This document shows positions 41,512 through 49,439 of a DNA stretch of 64,000 nucleotides, piece by piece. Under the pieces are notes generated by a model. It was not told the DNA's origin. It saw only the letters and a list, made by a program, of their open reading frames with translations, and ran no database searches. The translations under genes and the position numbers were made by a program. The stretch is from Meridianimaribacter flavus (GTDB lineage Bacteria; Bacteroidota; Bacteroidia; Flavobacteriales; Flavobacteriaceae), in the NCBI RefSeq assembly GCF_004366715.1, contig NZ_SOQZ01000001.1, forward strand, positions 496,001 to 560,000, in the 5' to 3' direction. Position 1 is the stretch's first letter, and every line of letters starts with the position of its first letter.

Positions 41512-43947
41512 TTACATTGATTTTAACTGAAGACTAGAAGACTCTAATCCTTCACCTGAAACGGTAAGCGTAATATCTCCTGCTTCCTTTGTGGATTGTA
41601 CCAAAACAACAAGCTTTCCACTAAATAGTTTCATGGTTGGTAAATGAAATTGCTCCAATGAGGTAGCATCTCCATTACAAGCTGCTCGATACCTTCCATT
41701 GCCTGTTACTTCAAATTTTAACTGATTAGTTGCTGTTGGACAAGGAATCCCGTTTTCATCAACAACTGAAACGGTTACAAAGGCAAGGTCTTCGCCATTG
41801 GCTTTTAAAGTTGTGGTGTCAGATTCTAAAACTAGTTGATGTGGTTTGCCTGAAGTTTTAATCTCTTTTTCAGCAACTGGATTTCCGTTATCATCTAAAG
41901 CGATCACTTTTAAAGTTCCAGGTTCATAATTTACGTCCATCCACATTAATCGATAACGATGTTGTGGTGAACTGTTATTTTTAGTTTGAATACCCAAACT
42001 TTTTCCGTTCAGAAATAATTCAGCGCTGTTGTAATTGGTATAAACAAAAACAGGTGTGGTTTCACCTTCGCGACCTTCCCAATTCCAATGTGGTAAGATG
42101 TGTAAGGTTTCGTCTTTGGTATTCCATCTGCTTCGGTACAAATAGTAACGGTCTTTTGGTAAGCCTGCTAAATCATTAATTCCAAAATATGAACTACGTG
42201 ATGGCCACACTTCGTCATAAGGTGTTGGTTCACCTAAATAATCAAAACCAGTCCAAACAAATTCACCTAAAACCCAAGGTTTGTCGTCTTGTAATATAAA
42301 ATCGTCTTCTGGAAGGTTAGACCAGCTGCAATATTCCAAATCATAAGAAGACGATTGGTAATCGTCATGTTGTATCATACTACCTTTTTCAACAGGGAAA
42401 TGGTAAATACCACGAGAGCTTACGGTTGAAGCTGTCTCAGAACCTAGAATAAACCCTTGCGGAAAACGCTCGTAAGCTTCTTCATATAAATGCACACGAT
42501 AGTTTAGTCCTGGAATGTCCATGATGGCGCCAAATCCAGATTCCATAACCGCTTTTACTTGGTCCATACCTACAGTAACAGGTCGTGTTGGGTCTTCACG
42601 ATGGAAAATGTCTTGTAGCCATTTGGCACGTTTTACACCTTCACTTCCCCATTGGTCTGGAACTTCATTTCCAGAACTCCACATCACAATAGAGGGATGA
42701 TTTCTTGTAGCGCGCACTAAATTGACCACGTCTTTTTCAGCATAATCATCAAAATAGAGGTTGTAACCATTTTCTACTTTTGGTTTTTTCCATTCGTCAA
42801 AGCTTTCGGCTAAAAATAGAAATCCCATTTCGTCACACAATTCCAGTTGTTCAAACGATGGCATATTGTGGGAACTCCTAATAGCATTTGCTCCCATATC
42901 TTTTAATATTTCTAACTGACGTCTTAAAGCTGAGGTGTTGACTGCTGTTCCTAAAGGGCCTAAATCATGATGTAAACAAACTCCTTTAAACTTGGTTGGT
43001 TTTCCGTTAAGAGAAAAACCAGTATTTCGGTCGTAGTTGATGTCACGAATACCAAATTTGGTAGTGACTTCATCCTTTAAAGTATTGCCCACATACAATT
43101 TTGAAATAGCTTTATATAGATAAGGATTTTCAGTATCCCACAGTTTTGGGTTTTTTACGGCAATGTTTTGTTCGAATTGGTTACCGAAACGCGTAGTAGT
43201 TTCATTTGAAACAACTTCATTGCCTTCGGCATCAAAAATAGTGGTAACTAGTTTTAGATTATCTCCTGTGACTTTGGTCTTAACATTTACTTGAGCAACC
43301 TCTTCATTAATATTTGGCGTTGTAATGAAGGTTCCCCATTGGTCAATACTTTCTTGATTTTTTACAATAACACGTACATTTCTGTATAAGCCAGCTCCAG
43401 GATACCATCTTGAAGATTTTCCTTTGTTGTTGAGCTTTACTGAAAGTGAATTGTTTGTAGCTTGTACGTGTTCAGAAATATCAAAATAGAAATAGGCGTA
43501 ACCATATTTCCATTCGCCAACTTTTTTACCGTTTACAAACACTTCGGGTTCGCTCATAGCACCTTCAAACAAAATCAAAACCTTTTTACTTTTATCATAA
43601 TTAGGAACATCAAAGGTATTTCTGTACCAAGCTTCACCAATGTAAGGCAAAGCTCCTGTTCGTCCTGTTTTTTCTGTGGCTACTTCTTCACCATTTTGGG
43701 TAATGGCTACTACTTGCTTGTCAATTTCTTTGTCAAACGGTCCGTAAATAGCCCAATCGTGTGGTATGTTTATGGTTTCCCAATTGGCATCATCAAAATC
43801 GATTGAAGAAGCATCAGGAAAACTACCTTTTTGGAATTTCCAGCCTTCTTTTAAAGTAATAATTTCACGAGTGGAAGACTCCTTTTTAGTTTTTGAACAG
43901 CTTAAAATTATGATTGATAAGAAAAGAAGAAGTGCTTTAGTTTTCAT
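41512..43947 (-). CDS. GH2 beta-galactosidase, lipoprotein
   Basis: 811 residues. The lipobox ILSCS places it on a membrane lipid anchor. Domains in order: sugar-binding jelly roll (residues about 30-200), Ig-like (200-300), TIM barrel (300-590), and a C-terminal Ig-like/DUF4982 region. The acid/base glutamate is in WSSGNEVPDQWG and the nucleophile in LGEFVWTGFDYLGEP. Located directly downstream of an endo-beta-galactanase on the same strand, so the likely substrate is galacto-oligosaccharide from beta-1,4-galactan. Confidence 0.9.
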   Translation of the reverse strand: MKTKALLLFLSIIILSCSKTKKESSTREIITLKEGWKFQKGSFPDASSIDFDDANWETINIPHDWAIYGPFDKEIDKQVVAITQNGEEVATEKTGRTGALPYIGEAWYRNTFDVPNYDKSKKVLILFEGAMSEPEVFVNGKKVGEWKYGYAYFYFDISEHVQATNNSLSVKLNNKGKSSRWYPGAGLYRNVRVIVKNQESIDQWGTFITTPNINEEVAQVNVKTKVTGDNLKLVTTIFDAEGNEVVSNETTTRFGNQFEQNIAVKNPKLWDTENPYLYKAISKLYVGNTLKDEVTTKFGIRDINYDRNTGFSLNGKPTKFKGVCLHHDLGPLGTAVNTSALRRQLEILKDMGANAIRSSHNMPSFEQLELCDEMGFLFLAESFDEWKKPKVENGYNLYFDDYAEKDVVNLVRATRNHPSIVMWSSGNEVPDQWGSEGVKRAKWLQDIFHREDPTRPVTVGMDQVKAVMESGFGAIMDIPGLNYRVHLYEEAYERFPQGFILGSETASTVSSRGIYHFPVEKGSMIQHDDYQSSSYDLEYCSWSNLPEDDFILQDDKPWVLGEFVWTGFDYLGEPTPYDEVWPSRSSYFGINDLAGLPKDRYYLYRSRWNTKDETLHILPHWNWEGREGETTPVFVYTNYNSAELFLNGKSLGIQTKNNSSPQHRYRLMWMDVNYEPGTLKVIALDDNGNPVAEKEIKTSGKPHQLVLESDTTTLKANGEDLAFVTVSVVDENGIPCPTATNQLKFEVTGNGRYRAACNGDATSLEQFHLPTMKLFSGKLVVLVQSTKEAGDITLTVSGEGLESSSLQLKSM

Positions 43948-43949
43948 GT

Positions 43950-45107
43950 TTAATTGCCTTGTGAACCGTTATAAAATTGCATGCCTAAAGTAGCTTGATA
44001 ATTATGATCAAAAAGTGTAGCGTTGTCCCAATGAGAACCTTGAGCCCATTGCGTGGAGCAGCTAGTAGATACCCAAGCAGGTTCCCAATACACAATACCT
44101 TCTCCACCTGCATTTTCTACGATGCTTTTGAGTTGATTTAAATAGCCTAATTGACCTTGTTGAGTAGCAGGATAACTAGAAACTAAAGCGTCGTTTCCAA
44201 GAATGTTATTAGCGCTATCGGCATTTTCCATAGTAAATGGATAAGCAGTTTCAACAATCATTAAACGTTTGTTGTAGGTGTTGATTAATGTGCTTAGGGC
44301 AGAACCCACGTTGGTTAAGTTGTAATCGCTCCATATTGGATAATAGGAAAGCCCAATCCATTCATAATCAGTTACACCTGCATTAGTTGCTTGTTCAAAC
44401 CACCACAAACCATTTTCAGGTTGAGCAATGTGAAGCATGATTTCAATGTCTTTATTTTTGGTAATAGAAATATCCCTAACTGCTTCAATGCCTTTATTTA
44501 TCAAATGCGAATTTCTAGCCCAATCTATAGGCCAAACGAGTTCACCTTGTTGTAAAATCATACCATTTATTTCATTGCCTACTTGTACTATTTCTGGTAA
44601 TAAGTTGTCGTTAGATAGTGTTTCTAAAGTATCATAAGTATATTCATAGAGTAAATTACCCAAAGCTTCTGTGTTGTCCATTTCATTTATCCAAGCTGCT
44701 GGAATTTCCTGGGTACTTGGATCTGCCCAAGTATCGGAATAATGAAAATCTAAGAGTACATCCATTCCTTTTGCTTTAGCACGTTGTATGGTTTCTTTTA
44801 CATCCTGAAAATTGGAATAATTAGTCCAAGTTGGATTGTGCCATAAACGCACACGCACCAAGTTTGTTCCTGCTTCTTGAAAAATAGTAAAGGGATCTTT
44901 AGTAACTCCGTTTGCATCTTTGTATGTCGCTCCACAATCTTCCATTTCGTTTAGGTAAGATAAATCTGCACCATAATAAAAACTATCTTCAATAGGAGCT
45001 GCATCGTCATCAGTAGGGTCTTGATTAGTATTGTTAGTATCAGACGAACACGCTAAAGCTGAAAACAAGAGTAAATTGAGTAAGTATATAAGTTTTGTTA
45101 ATTTCAT
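43950..45107 (-). CDS. GH53 endo-beta-1,4-galactanase, lipoprotein
   Basis: 385 residues from ATG 45107. The lipobox LACSS follows a hydrophobic signal. The GH53 signature is clear: YYGADLSYLNEMEDCG at the start, NLVRVRLWHNPTW, the acid/base QVGNEINGM and the nucleophile IVETAYPF. It cleaves beta-1,4-galactan side chains of pectin or algal arabinogalactan. Its stop is 3 bp before the GH2 start, forming an operon. The gene is divergent from the GntR-type regulator. Confidence 0.92.
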   Translation of the reverse strand: MKLTKLIYLLNLLLFSALACSSDTNNTNQDPTDDDAAPIEDSFYYGADLSYLNEMEDCGATYKDANGVTKDPFTIFQEAGTNLVRVRLWHNPTWTNYSNFQDVKETIQRAKAKGMDVLLDFHYSDTWADPSTQEIPAAWINEMDNTEALGNLLYEYTYDTLETLSNDNLLPEIVQVGNEINGMILQQGELVWPIDWARNSHLINKGIEAVRDISITKNKDIEIMLHIAQPENGLWWFEQATNAGVTDYEWIGLSYYPIWSDYNLTNVGSALSTLINTYNKRLMIVETAYPFTMENADSANNILGNDALVSSYPATQQGQLGYLNQLKSIVENAGGEGIVYWEPAWVSTSCSTQWAQGSHWDNATLFDHNYQATLGMQFYNGSQGN

Positions 45108-45186
45108 AATTATCAATCAGTTTGATGATTAAAACATTTAAAAATATTGTTGTTTGATGCGAATTTAAAAATTATTTCTTTAAAAC

Positions 45187-45218
45187 CCTACCGGTACCTA
45201 CCAGTTTTTGTATCTTTG
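45187..45218 (+). promoter_or_regulatory. Regulator operator and promoter in the galactan locus
   Basis: CCTACC is repeated with exact 10-bp spacing (45187-45192, 45197-45202), embedding TACCGGTA (45189-45196) and GGTACC palindromes. It is followed by the -7 box TATCTTTG (45211-45218), just 4 nt before the start codon. The operator covers the -33 region. Confidence 0.55.
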
Positions 45219-45222
45219 TCAC

Positions 45223-46221
45223 ATGAGTATTATTTCAGTTTCAGAACAAATTGGAGCGCCAAAGTATAAGCAAATTATAACTTCAATTGAAGATGGTCTA
45301 ACTAGTGGGTTGCTCAAAAAAGGAGATAAACTGCCTTCTATTAATAGCATTAGAAATAAGTTTTCATTGTCTAGGGATACTGTTTTAATGGCTTTTAATG
45401 AATTGAAAATGCGAGGAATTGTTGAGTCAGTTTCAGGTAAAGGTTATTACATAAAAAGTGAAAATATAGATGTGAAACGAAAAGTATTTCTGCTTTTTGA
45501 TGAACTTAATGCGTTTAAGGAAGATTTATATAATGCTTTTTTAGAGGAATTAAATGATAACATTCAAGTAGATATTTTTTTTCACCATTTTAGTTTTGAT
45601 GTTTTCCAAAAGCATATTTATGATAGTATAGGAAATTATAATTACTATGTAATTATGCCTGCAAATATGAGTCAAACCCAAATGGTAATTGACAAACTTC
45701 CAGAAGATAAAGTTTATATTCTAGACCAAATGCCAGAAGAATTACAACACTATCCATCTATTTACCAAAATTTTGAAAATGACATTTTTAAGAGTCTAAA
45801 TGACGCATTTCACTTAATTAAAAAGTATGAAAAAGTGGTGTTGTTATTTCCAAATTTAAAACAGCCTAAAGGCATGTTAAATGGTTTTCAAAAATTTAGA
45901 AAGTCTATTGATTTTCCGTGCGAAGTTATTGATTCGTTAGACAATAGAATACCTAAAAAAGGAGAAGTGTATCTAGTTTTAGACGATTATGATTTAATAC
46001 TTCTGATAAAAAAAATAAAAGAGCAACAATTAAAAACAGGAAATGATATAGGCATTATTTCATATAATGATACGCTTTTAAAAGAAGTGGTAGATGGAGG
46101 AATAACAACTATTTCAACTGATTTTAAAGCCATGGGAAAGCGATTAGCTCAAATGTTGATGAAAGAAGAAAAGCAAAATATTGAAAACCCAAATACACTT
46201 ATTATAAGACATTCATTGTAA
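45223..46221 (+). CDS. GntR-LacI chimeric transcriptional regulator (AraR-like)
   Basis: 332 residues from ATG 45223. The N-terminal 75 residues are a GntR winged helix (GLLKKGDKLPSINSIRNKFS, DTVLMAFNELKMRGI). The remainder resembles a LacI/PBP-type sugar-binding domain (GIISYNDTLLKEVVDGGITT near the end), as in AraR. It leads the galK-galT operon and is divergent from the galactanase genes, so it probably controls both, with galactose or a galacto-oligosaccharide as effector. The promoter site at 45187 is its likely operator. Confidence 0.85.
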   Translation: MSIISVSEQIGAPKYKQIITSIEDGLTSGLLKKGDKLPSINSIRNKFSLSRDTVLMAFNELKMRGIVESVSGKGYYIKSENIDVKRKVFLLFDELNAFKEDLYNAFLEELNDNIQVDIFFHHFSFDVFQKHIYDSIGNYNYYVIMPANMSQTQMVIDKLPEDKVYILDQMPEELQHYPSIYQNFENDIFKSLNDAFHLIKKYEKVVLLFPNLKQPKGMLNGFQKFRKSIDFPCEVIDSLDNRIPKKGEVYLVLDDYDLILLIKKIKEQQLKTGNDIGIISYNDTLLKEVVDGGITTISTDFKAMGKRLAQMLMKEEKQNIENPNTLIIRHSL

Positions 46222-46235
46222 TATTTTAAACGCTA

Positions 46236-47387
46236 ATGAATCCAAAGTTAACAGCAGAAATCGTAAAAAGATTTCAAGATAAATTTAAAACTCAACCTTT
46301 AGTGTTGCATTCACCTGGACGCATAAATTTAATTGGTGAACATACCGATTATAACGAAGGATTTGTGTTTCCTGCCGCAATAAACAAAGGTATTGTTGGA
46401 GCAATACAAAAAGCTGAAAAACCATATTGCACTGTAATAGCTAATGATTTAGACGAGGAGTACGAATTTTCATTAAACACAATCAAGCCAATTGCTAATG
46501 GTCAATGGCGAAATTTTGTTGTAGGTGTTGTAGGCGAATTACAAAAGAGAGGTGTAGAACTAGAACCTTTCAATTTTGTGTTTGGTGGTGATATCCCAAA
46601 AGGAGCTGGTTTGTCATCTTCAGCAGCTTTAGAAAACAGTGTGATTTTTGGGTTAAATGAATTGTTTAATCTTGGGTTGTCTAAAAAGGAAATGATTGAA
46701 ATTTCCCAAAAAGCTGAGCATAATTACGTTGGTGTACGATGTGGTATTATGGACCAATATGCGAGCATGTTTGGTGAAAAGGATAGAGCATTATTACTTG
46801 ATTGCAGAACACTAAAAGCAAAAACATATCCATTAGAGTTTAAGGATTATCAGGTTATGCTTATCAATACTAATGTGAGTCATAATTTGGTAGATGCCGA
46901 ATACAATGATCGAAGAGACGTATGCGAGAAAGTAGCAAAATTGCTAAGTGTAAATTTTTTAAGAGATGCTACTGAAGCCATGCTTAACAGCATTAAGTAT
47001 CAACTTTCTGAAGATGAATATCAAAAAGCTTTATACATCATCCAAGAAAATGAACGCGTTTTGAAAGCAGGAAAAATGCTTGAAGAAAAAAATGTTTTGG
47101 GTTTTGGAAAACTGCTTTTTGAGGCGCACTATGGTGCACAACATCAATTTAAAATTAGTTGTAAAGAATTAGATTTTTTAGTTGATGAAGCTCGAAATAA
47201 TCCTCTTGTAATTGGAGCAAGAATGATGGGTGGAGGCTTTGGTGGTTGTACTATCAACTTTGTTAAAACTGAAGCTGTAAAGTCGTTTTCAGATGATATT
47301 TCTAAAAAATATAGAAAAACTTTTAAGAAAGAATGCTCCATCTATTTTGTCAAACTATCTCAAGGCACACATTTTACTAATAATTAA
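46236..47387 (+). CDS. galK: Galactokinase
   Basis: 383 residues. GHMP-kinase features: SPGRINLIGEHTDY (galactokinase signature), the phosphate loop GGDIPKGAGLSSSAAL, and the C-terminal GARMMGGGFGGC. It phosphorylates alpha-galactose to galactose-1-phosphate. The start lies 14 bp after the regulator and the stop 5 bp before galT, so the three form an operon that processes galactose freed by the GH53/GH2 pair. Confidence 0.96.
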   Translation: MNPKLTAEIVKRFQDKFKTQPLVLHSPGRINLIGEHTDYNEGFVFPAAINKGIVGAIQKAEKPYCTVIANDLDEEYEFSLNTIKPIANGQWRNFVVGVVGELQKRGVELEPFNFVFGGDIPKGAGLSSSAALENSVIFGLNELFNLGLSKKEMIEISQKAEHNYVGVRCGIMDQYASMFGEKDRALLLDCRTLKAKTYPLEFKDYQVMLINTNVSHNLVDAEYNDRRDVCEKVAKLLSVNFLRDATEAMLNSIKYQLSEDEYQKALYIIQENERVLKAGKMLEEKNVLGFGKLLFEAHYGAQHQFKISCKELDFLVDEARNNPLVIGARMMGGGFGGCTINFVKTEAVKSFSDDISKKYRKTFKKECSIYFVKLSQGTHFTNN

Positions 47388-47392
47388 TAGCT

Positions 47393-48436
47393 ATGGAAAA
47401 TACACAAGAATATTCACACAAACGCTTTAATCCATTAACAGGTGAATGGGTTTTGGTGTCTCCACATCGAGCAAAACGGCCTTGGCAAGGACAGGAGGAA
47501 GATGCAAATCAAGAGACAAGACCAACACATGATCCTGATTGTTATTTGTGTTCTGGAAATACAAGAGCTAATGGAGAAAAAAATCCAGACTATGAAGATG
47601 TGTTTGTATTTGTTAATGATTTTTCGGCACTTCAAAAAGATTCTAAACAATTCTCACTCAACGACGGATTGATAAAAGCCGAAGCAGAACAAGGTATTTG
47701 CAAAGTAATTTGTTTTAGCCCTGACCATTCCAAGTCCTTAGCAGATATGAATGTAAAGGATATTCAAAAAGTAATTCATACTTGGCAAAGTGAATTTACG
47801 TCTTTAGGGAAGCAATCTAATATTAATTATGTGCAAATTTTTGAAAATAAAGGTGCGGTAATGGGCTGTAGCAATCCGCATCCGCATGGTCAAATTTGGA
47901 GTCAATCTACTTTGCCAAATGAGGTTTCAAAAAAAGATATTCATCAAAAAACTTACTACAAACAAAACAATAATACTTTACTGCAGGATTATTTAAAACA
48001 AGAATTAAAACTTAAAGAGCGAATAGTTTTCGAAAATAGAGCCTTTGTGGTTTTGGTACCTTTTTGGGCTATTTGGCCTTATGAAGCAATGATAGTGCCT
48101 AAGCAACCTCAAAAAGATATTATTGAGTTGCCTAGAGAAGAAACTATTTTGTTTGCTGAAGCTATTTCGGTATTGACCAAAATTTATGATAAACTGTTTA
48201 ATACCTCGTTTCCATATTCAAGCGGAATACACCAAGCACCAACTAACAATGAAAATAATGAGCATTGGCATTGGCACATGAGTTTTTATCCGCCTTTATT
48301 ACGAAGCGCAACCGTAAAAAAGTTTATGGTAGGTTATGAAATGTTTGGTATGGCACAACGCGACATTACACCAGAAACCGCTGCTCAAACACTTAAACAT
48401 TTGGCAGATAATTTATATACTGCAAAACATTTTTAG
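47393..48436 (+). CDS. galT: Galactose-1-phosphate uridylyltransferase
   Basis: 347 residues. Active-site motif SNPHPHGQIW (His-Pro-His, with the uridylated histidine), preceded by YVQIFENKGAVMGC. Zinc-ligand region CYLCSGN is present at about residue 50, and the C-terminal HWHWHMSFYPP motif is intact. It swaps UMP between UDP-glucose and galactose-1-phosphate. The epimerase galE is not in the window, and galM is 40 kb upstream. Confidence 0.96.
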   Translation: MENTQEYSHKRFNPLTGEWVLVSPHRAKRPWQGQEEDANQETRPTHDPDCYLCSGNTRANGEKNPDYEDVFVFVNDFSALQKDSKQFSLNDGLIKAEAEQGICKVICFSPDHSKSLADMNVKDIQKVIHTWQSEFTSLGKQSNINYVQIFENKGAVMGCSNPHPHGQIWSQSTLPNEVSKKDIHQKTYYKQNNNTLLQDYLKQELKLKERIVFENRAFVVLVPFWAIWPYEAMIVPKQPQKDIIELPREETILFAEAISVLTKIYDKLFNTSFPYSSGIHQAPTNNENNEHWHWHMSFYPPLLRSATVKKFMVGYEMFGMAQRDITPETAAQTLKHLADNLYTAKHF

Positions 48437-48446
48437 CATAAAAATA

Positions 48447-48477
48447 AAAAGCTTTCCAAGTTTAATGGAAAGCTTTT
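48447..48477. terminator. Bidirectional terminator after galT
   Basis: Stem AAAAGCTTTCC / GGAAAGCTTTT (48447-48457 with 48467-48477), separating galT from the convergent starch locus. Confidence 0.85.
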
Positions 48478-48506
48478 AAGGCTAATTCAAATTACTATTA
48501 TATCAA

Positions 48507-49427
48507 TTAAAGTTTTACAAGTTTTGATGTAATGGACTCACCGTTTTCGTTTTCTATTTTTACTAAATACATACCTTGAGTTAAACTCGAAATATCATAG
48601 CTGTCATTTTTAGTAAACTCACCAGTAAATGATTTTACTAGTTTTCCAGTAATATCATAGATATGAAGTCCATTTAATGATTTATTAGTTTTGAAAGAAT
48701 CATTAACTGGGTTTGGATGTAATTTAATAGGAAAAACATTTACATCATTTATACTTAAGGTTGAAGCATAAGTGTACTCAGTAACAGGTTTCCAGTAAAT
48801 ATTGGCATTTGCGGTTCCATTCCAGTCATCAGCAAAATAAACAGAATAACCAGTAATATCAGTATTATTTAATGTGATATTAAAAACTTCAGCACCATCG
48901 TTTATTGATACTGTCATAGTATTGGCAGAATTTAAAGTAAACTGAAATTTAAAATCAGCATAATTTGTAGAACCTCCAATTGAAGAAGCGTTTATTGTAC
49001 CGCCATTTGAAACAACTTCCCATGGATCATTTGCTCCACTGTTTCCATTTAAGTTTACCTGAACAGCATAGTTACTCACTCTATCGTCCCAAGATGATGT
49101 TGAAGGATTCGATAGTAGAGCAACTCCAATTTGTCCATAAGACGCTTGGGTAGCAGAAATAGTAATTGTAAAGCTATCACCAACAGCCATTGTAGAAGGT
49201 GTTCCTCCAGGTAGACCAGTTTCAGTAAATGATCTCCAAGCTACTGATTGTTTTGCTCCGCCACCATTAGCCCACATACCAAACTCATCAGAGTTTTGGT
49301 TAAAATGTCCGCCACTATCAGAAAAAAACGCGTTATAGTTTTCTGCCTGTTGAGGATACTGAACTGTAGTTTGAGAAAACAAACCAAATGATAAAAAGCT
49401 TAAAGCTAAAGTATAAAGTTTCTTCAT
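48507..49427 (-). CDS. Secreted protein of unknown fold with T9SS domain
   Basis: 306 residues with a signal peptide (ending SFGLFSQ). Residues about 20-220 form a beta-rich domain I do not recognise (FFSDSGGHFNQNSDEFGMWA, then DRVSNYAVQVNLNGN, VYFADDWNGTANANIYWKP). The C-terminal 80 residues are a T9SS type A sorting domain that is very similar to that of the amylase encoded just upstream (both share NSFKTNK/DSFKTNK). It is the last gene of the sus-like operon, 12 bp after the GH13 gene. A carbohydrate-binding role is plausible from context, but unproved. Confidence 0.75.
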   Translation of the reverse strand: MKKLYTLALSFLSFGLFSQTTVQYPQQAENYNAFFSDSGGHFNQNSDEFGMWANGGGAKQSVAWRSFTETGLPGGTPSTMAVGDSFTITISATQASYGQIGVALLSNPSTSSWDDRVSNYAVQVNLNGNSGANDPWEVVSNGGTINASSIGGSTNYADFKFQFTLNSANTMTVSINDGAEVFNITLNNTDITGYSVYFADDWNGTANANIYWKPVTEYTYASTLSINDVNVFPIKLHPNPVNDSFKTNKSLNGLHIYDITGKLVKSFTGEFTKNDSYDISSLTQGMYLVKIENENGESITSKLVKL

Positions 49428-49439
49428 GAGTTATAGATG

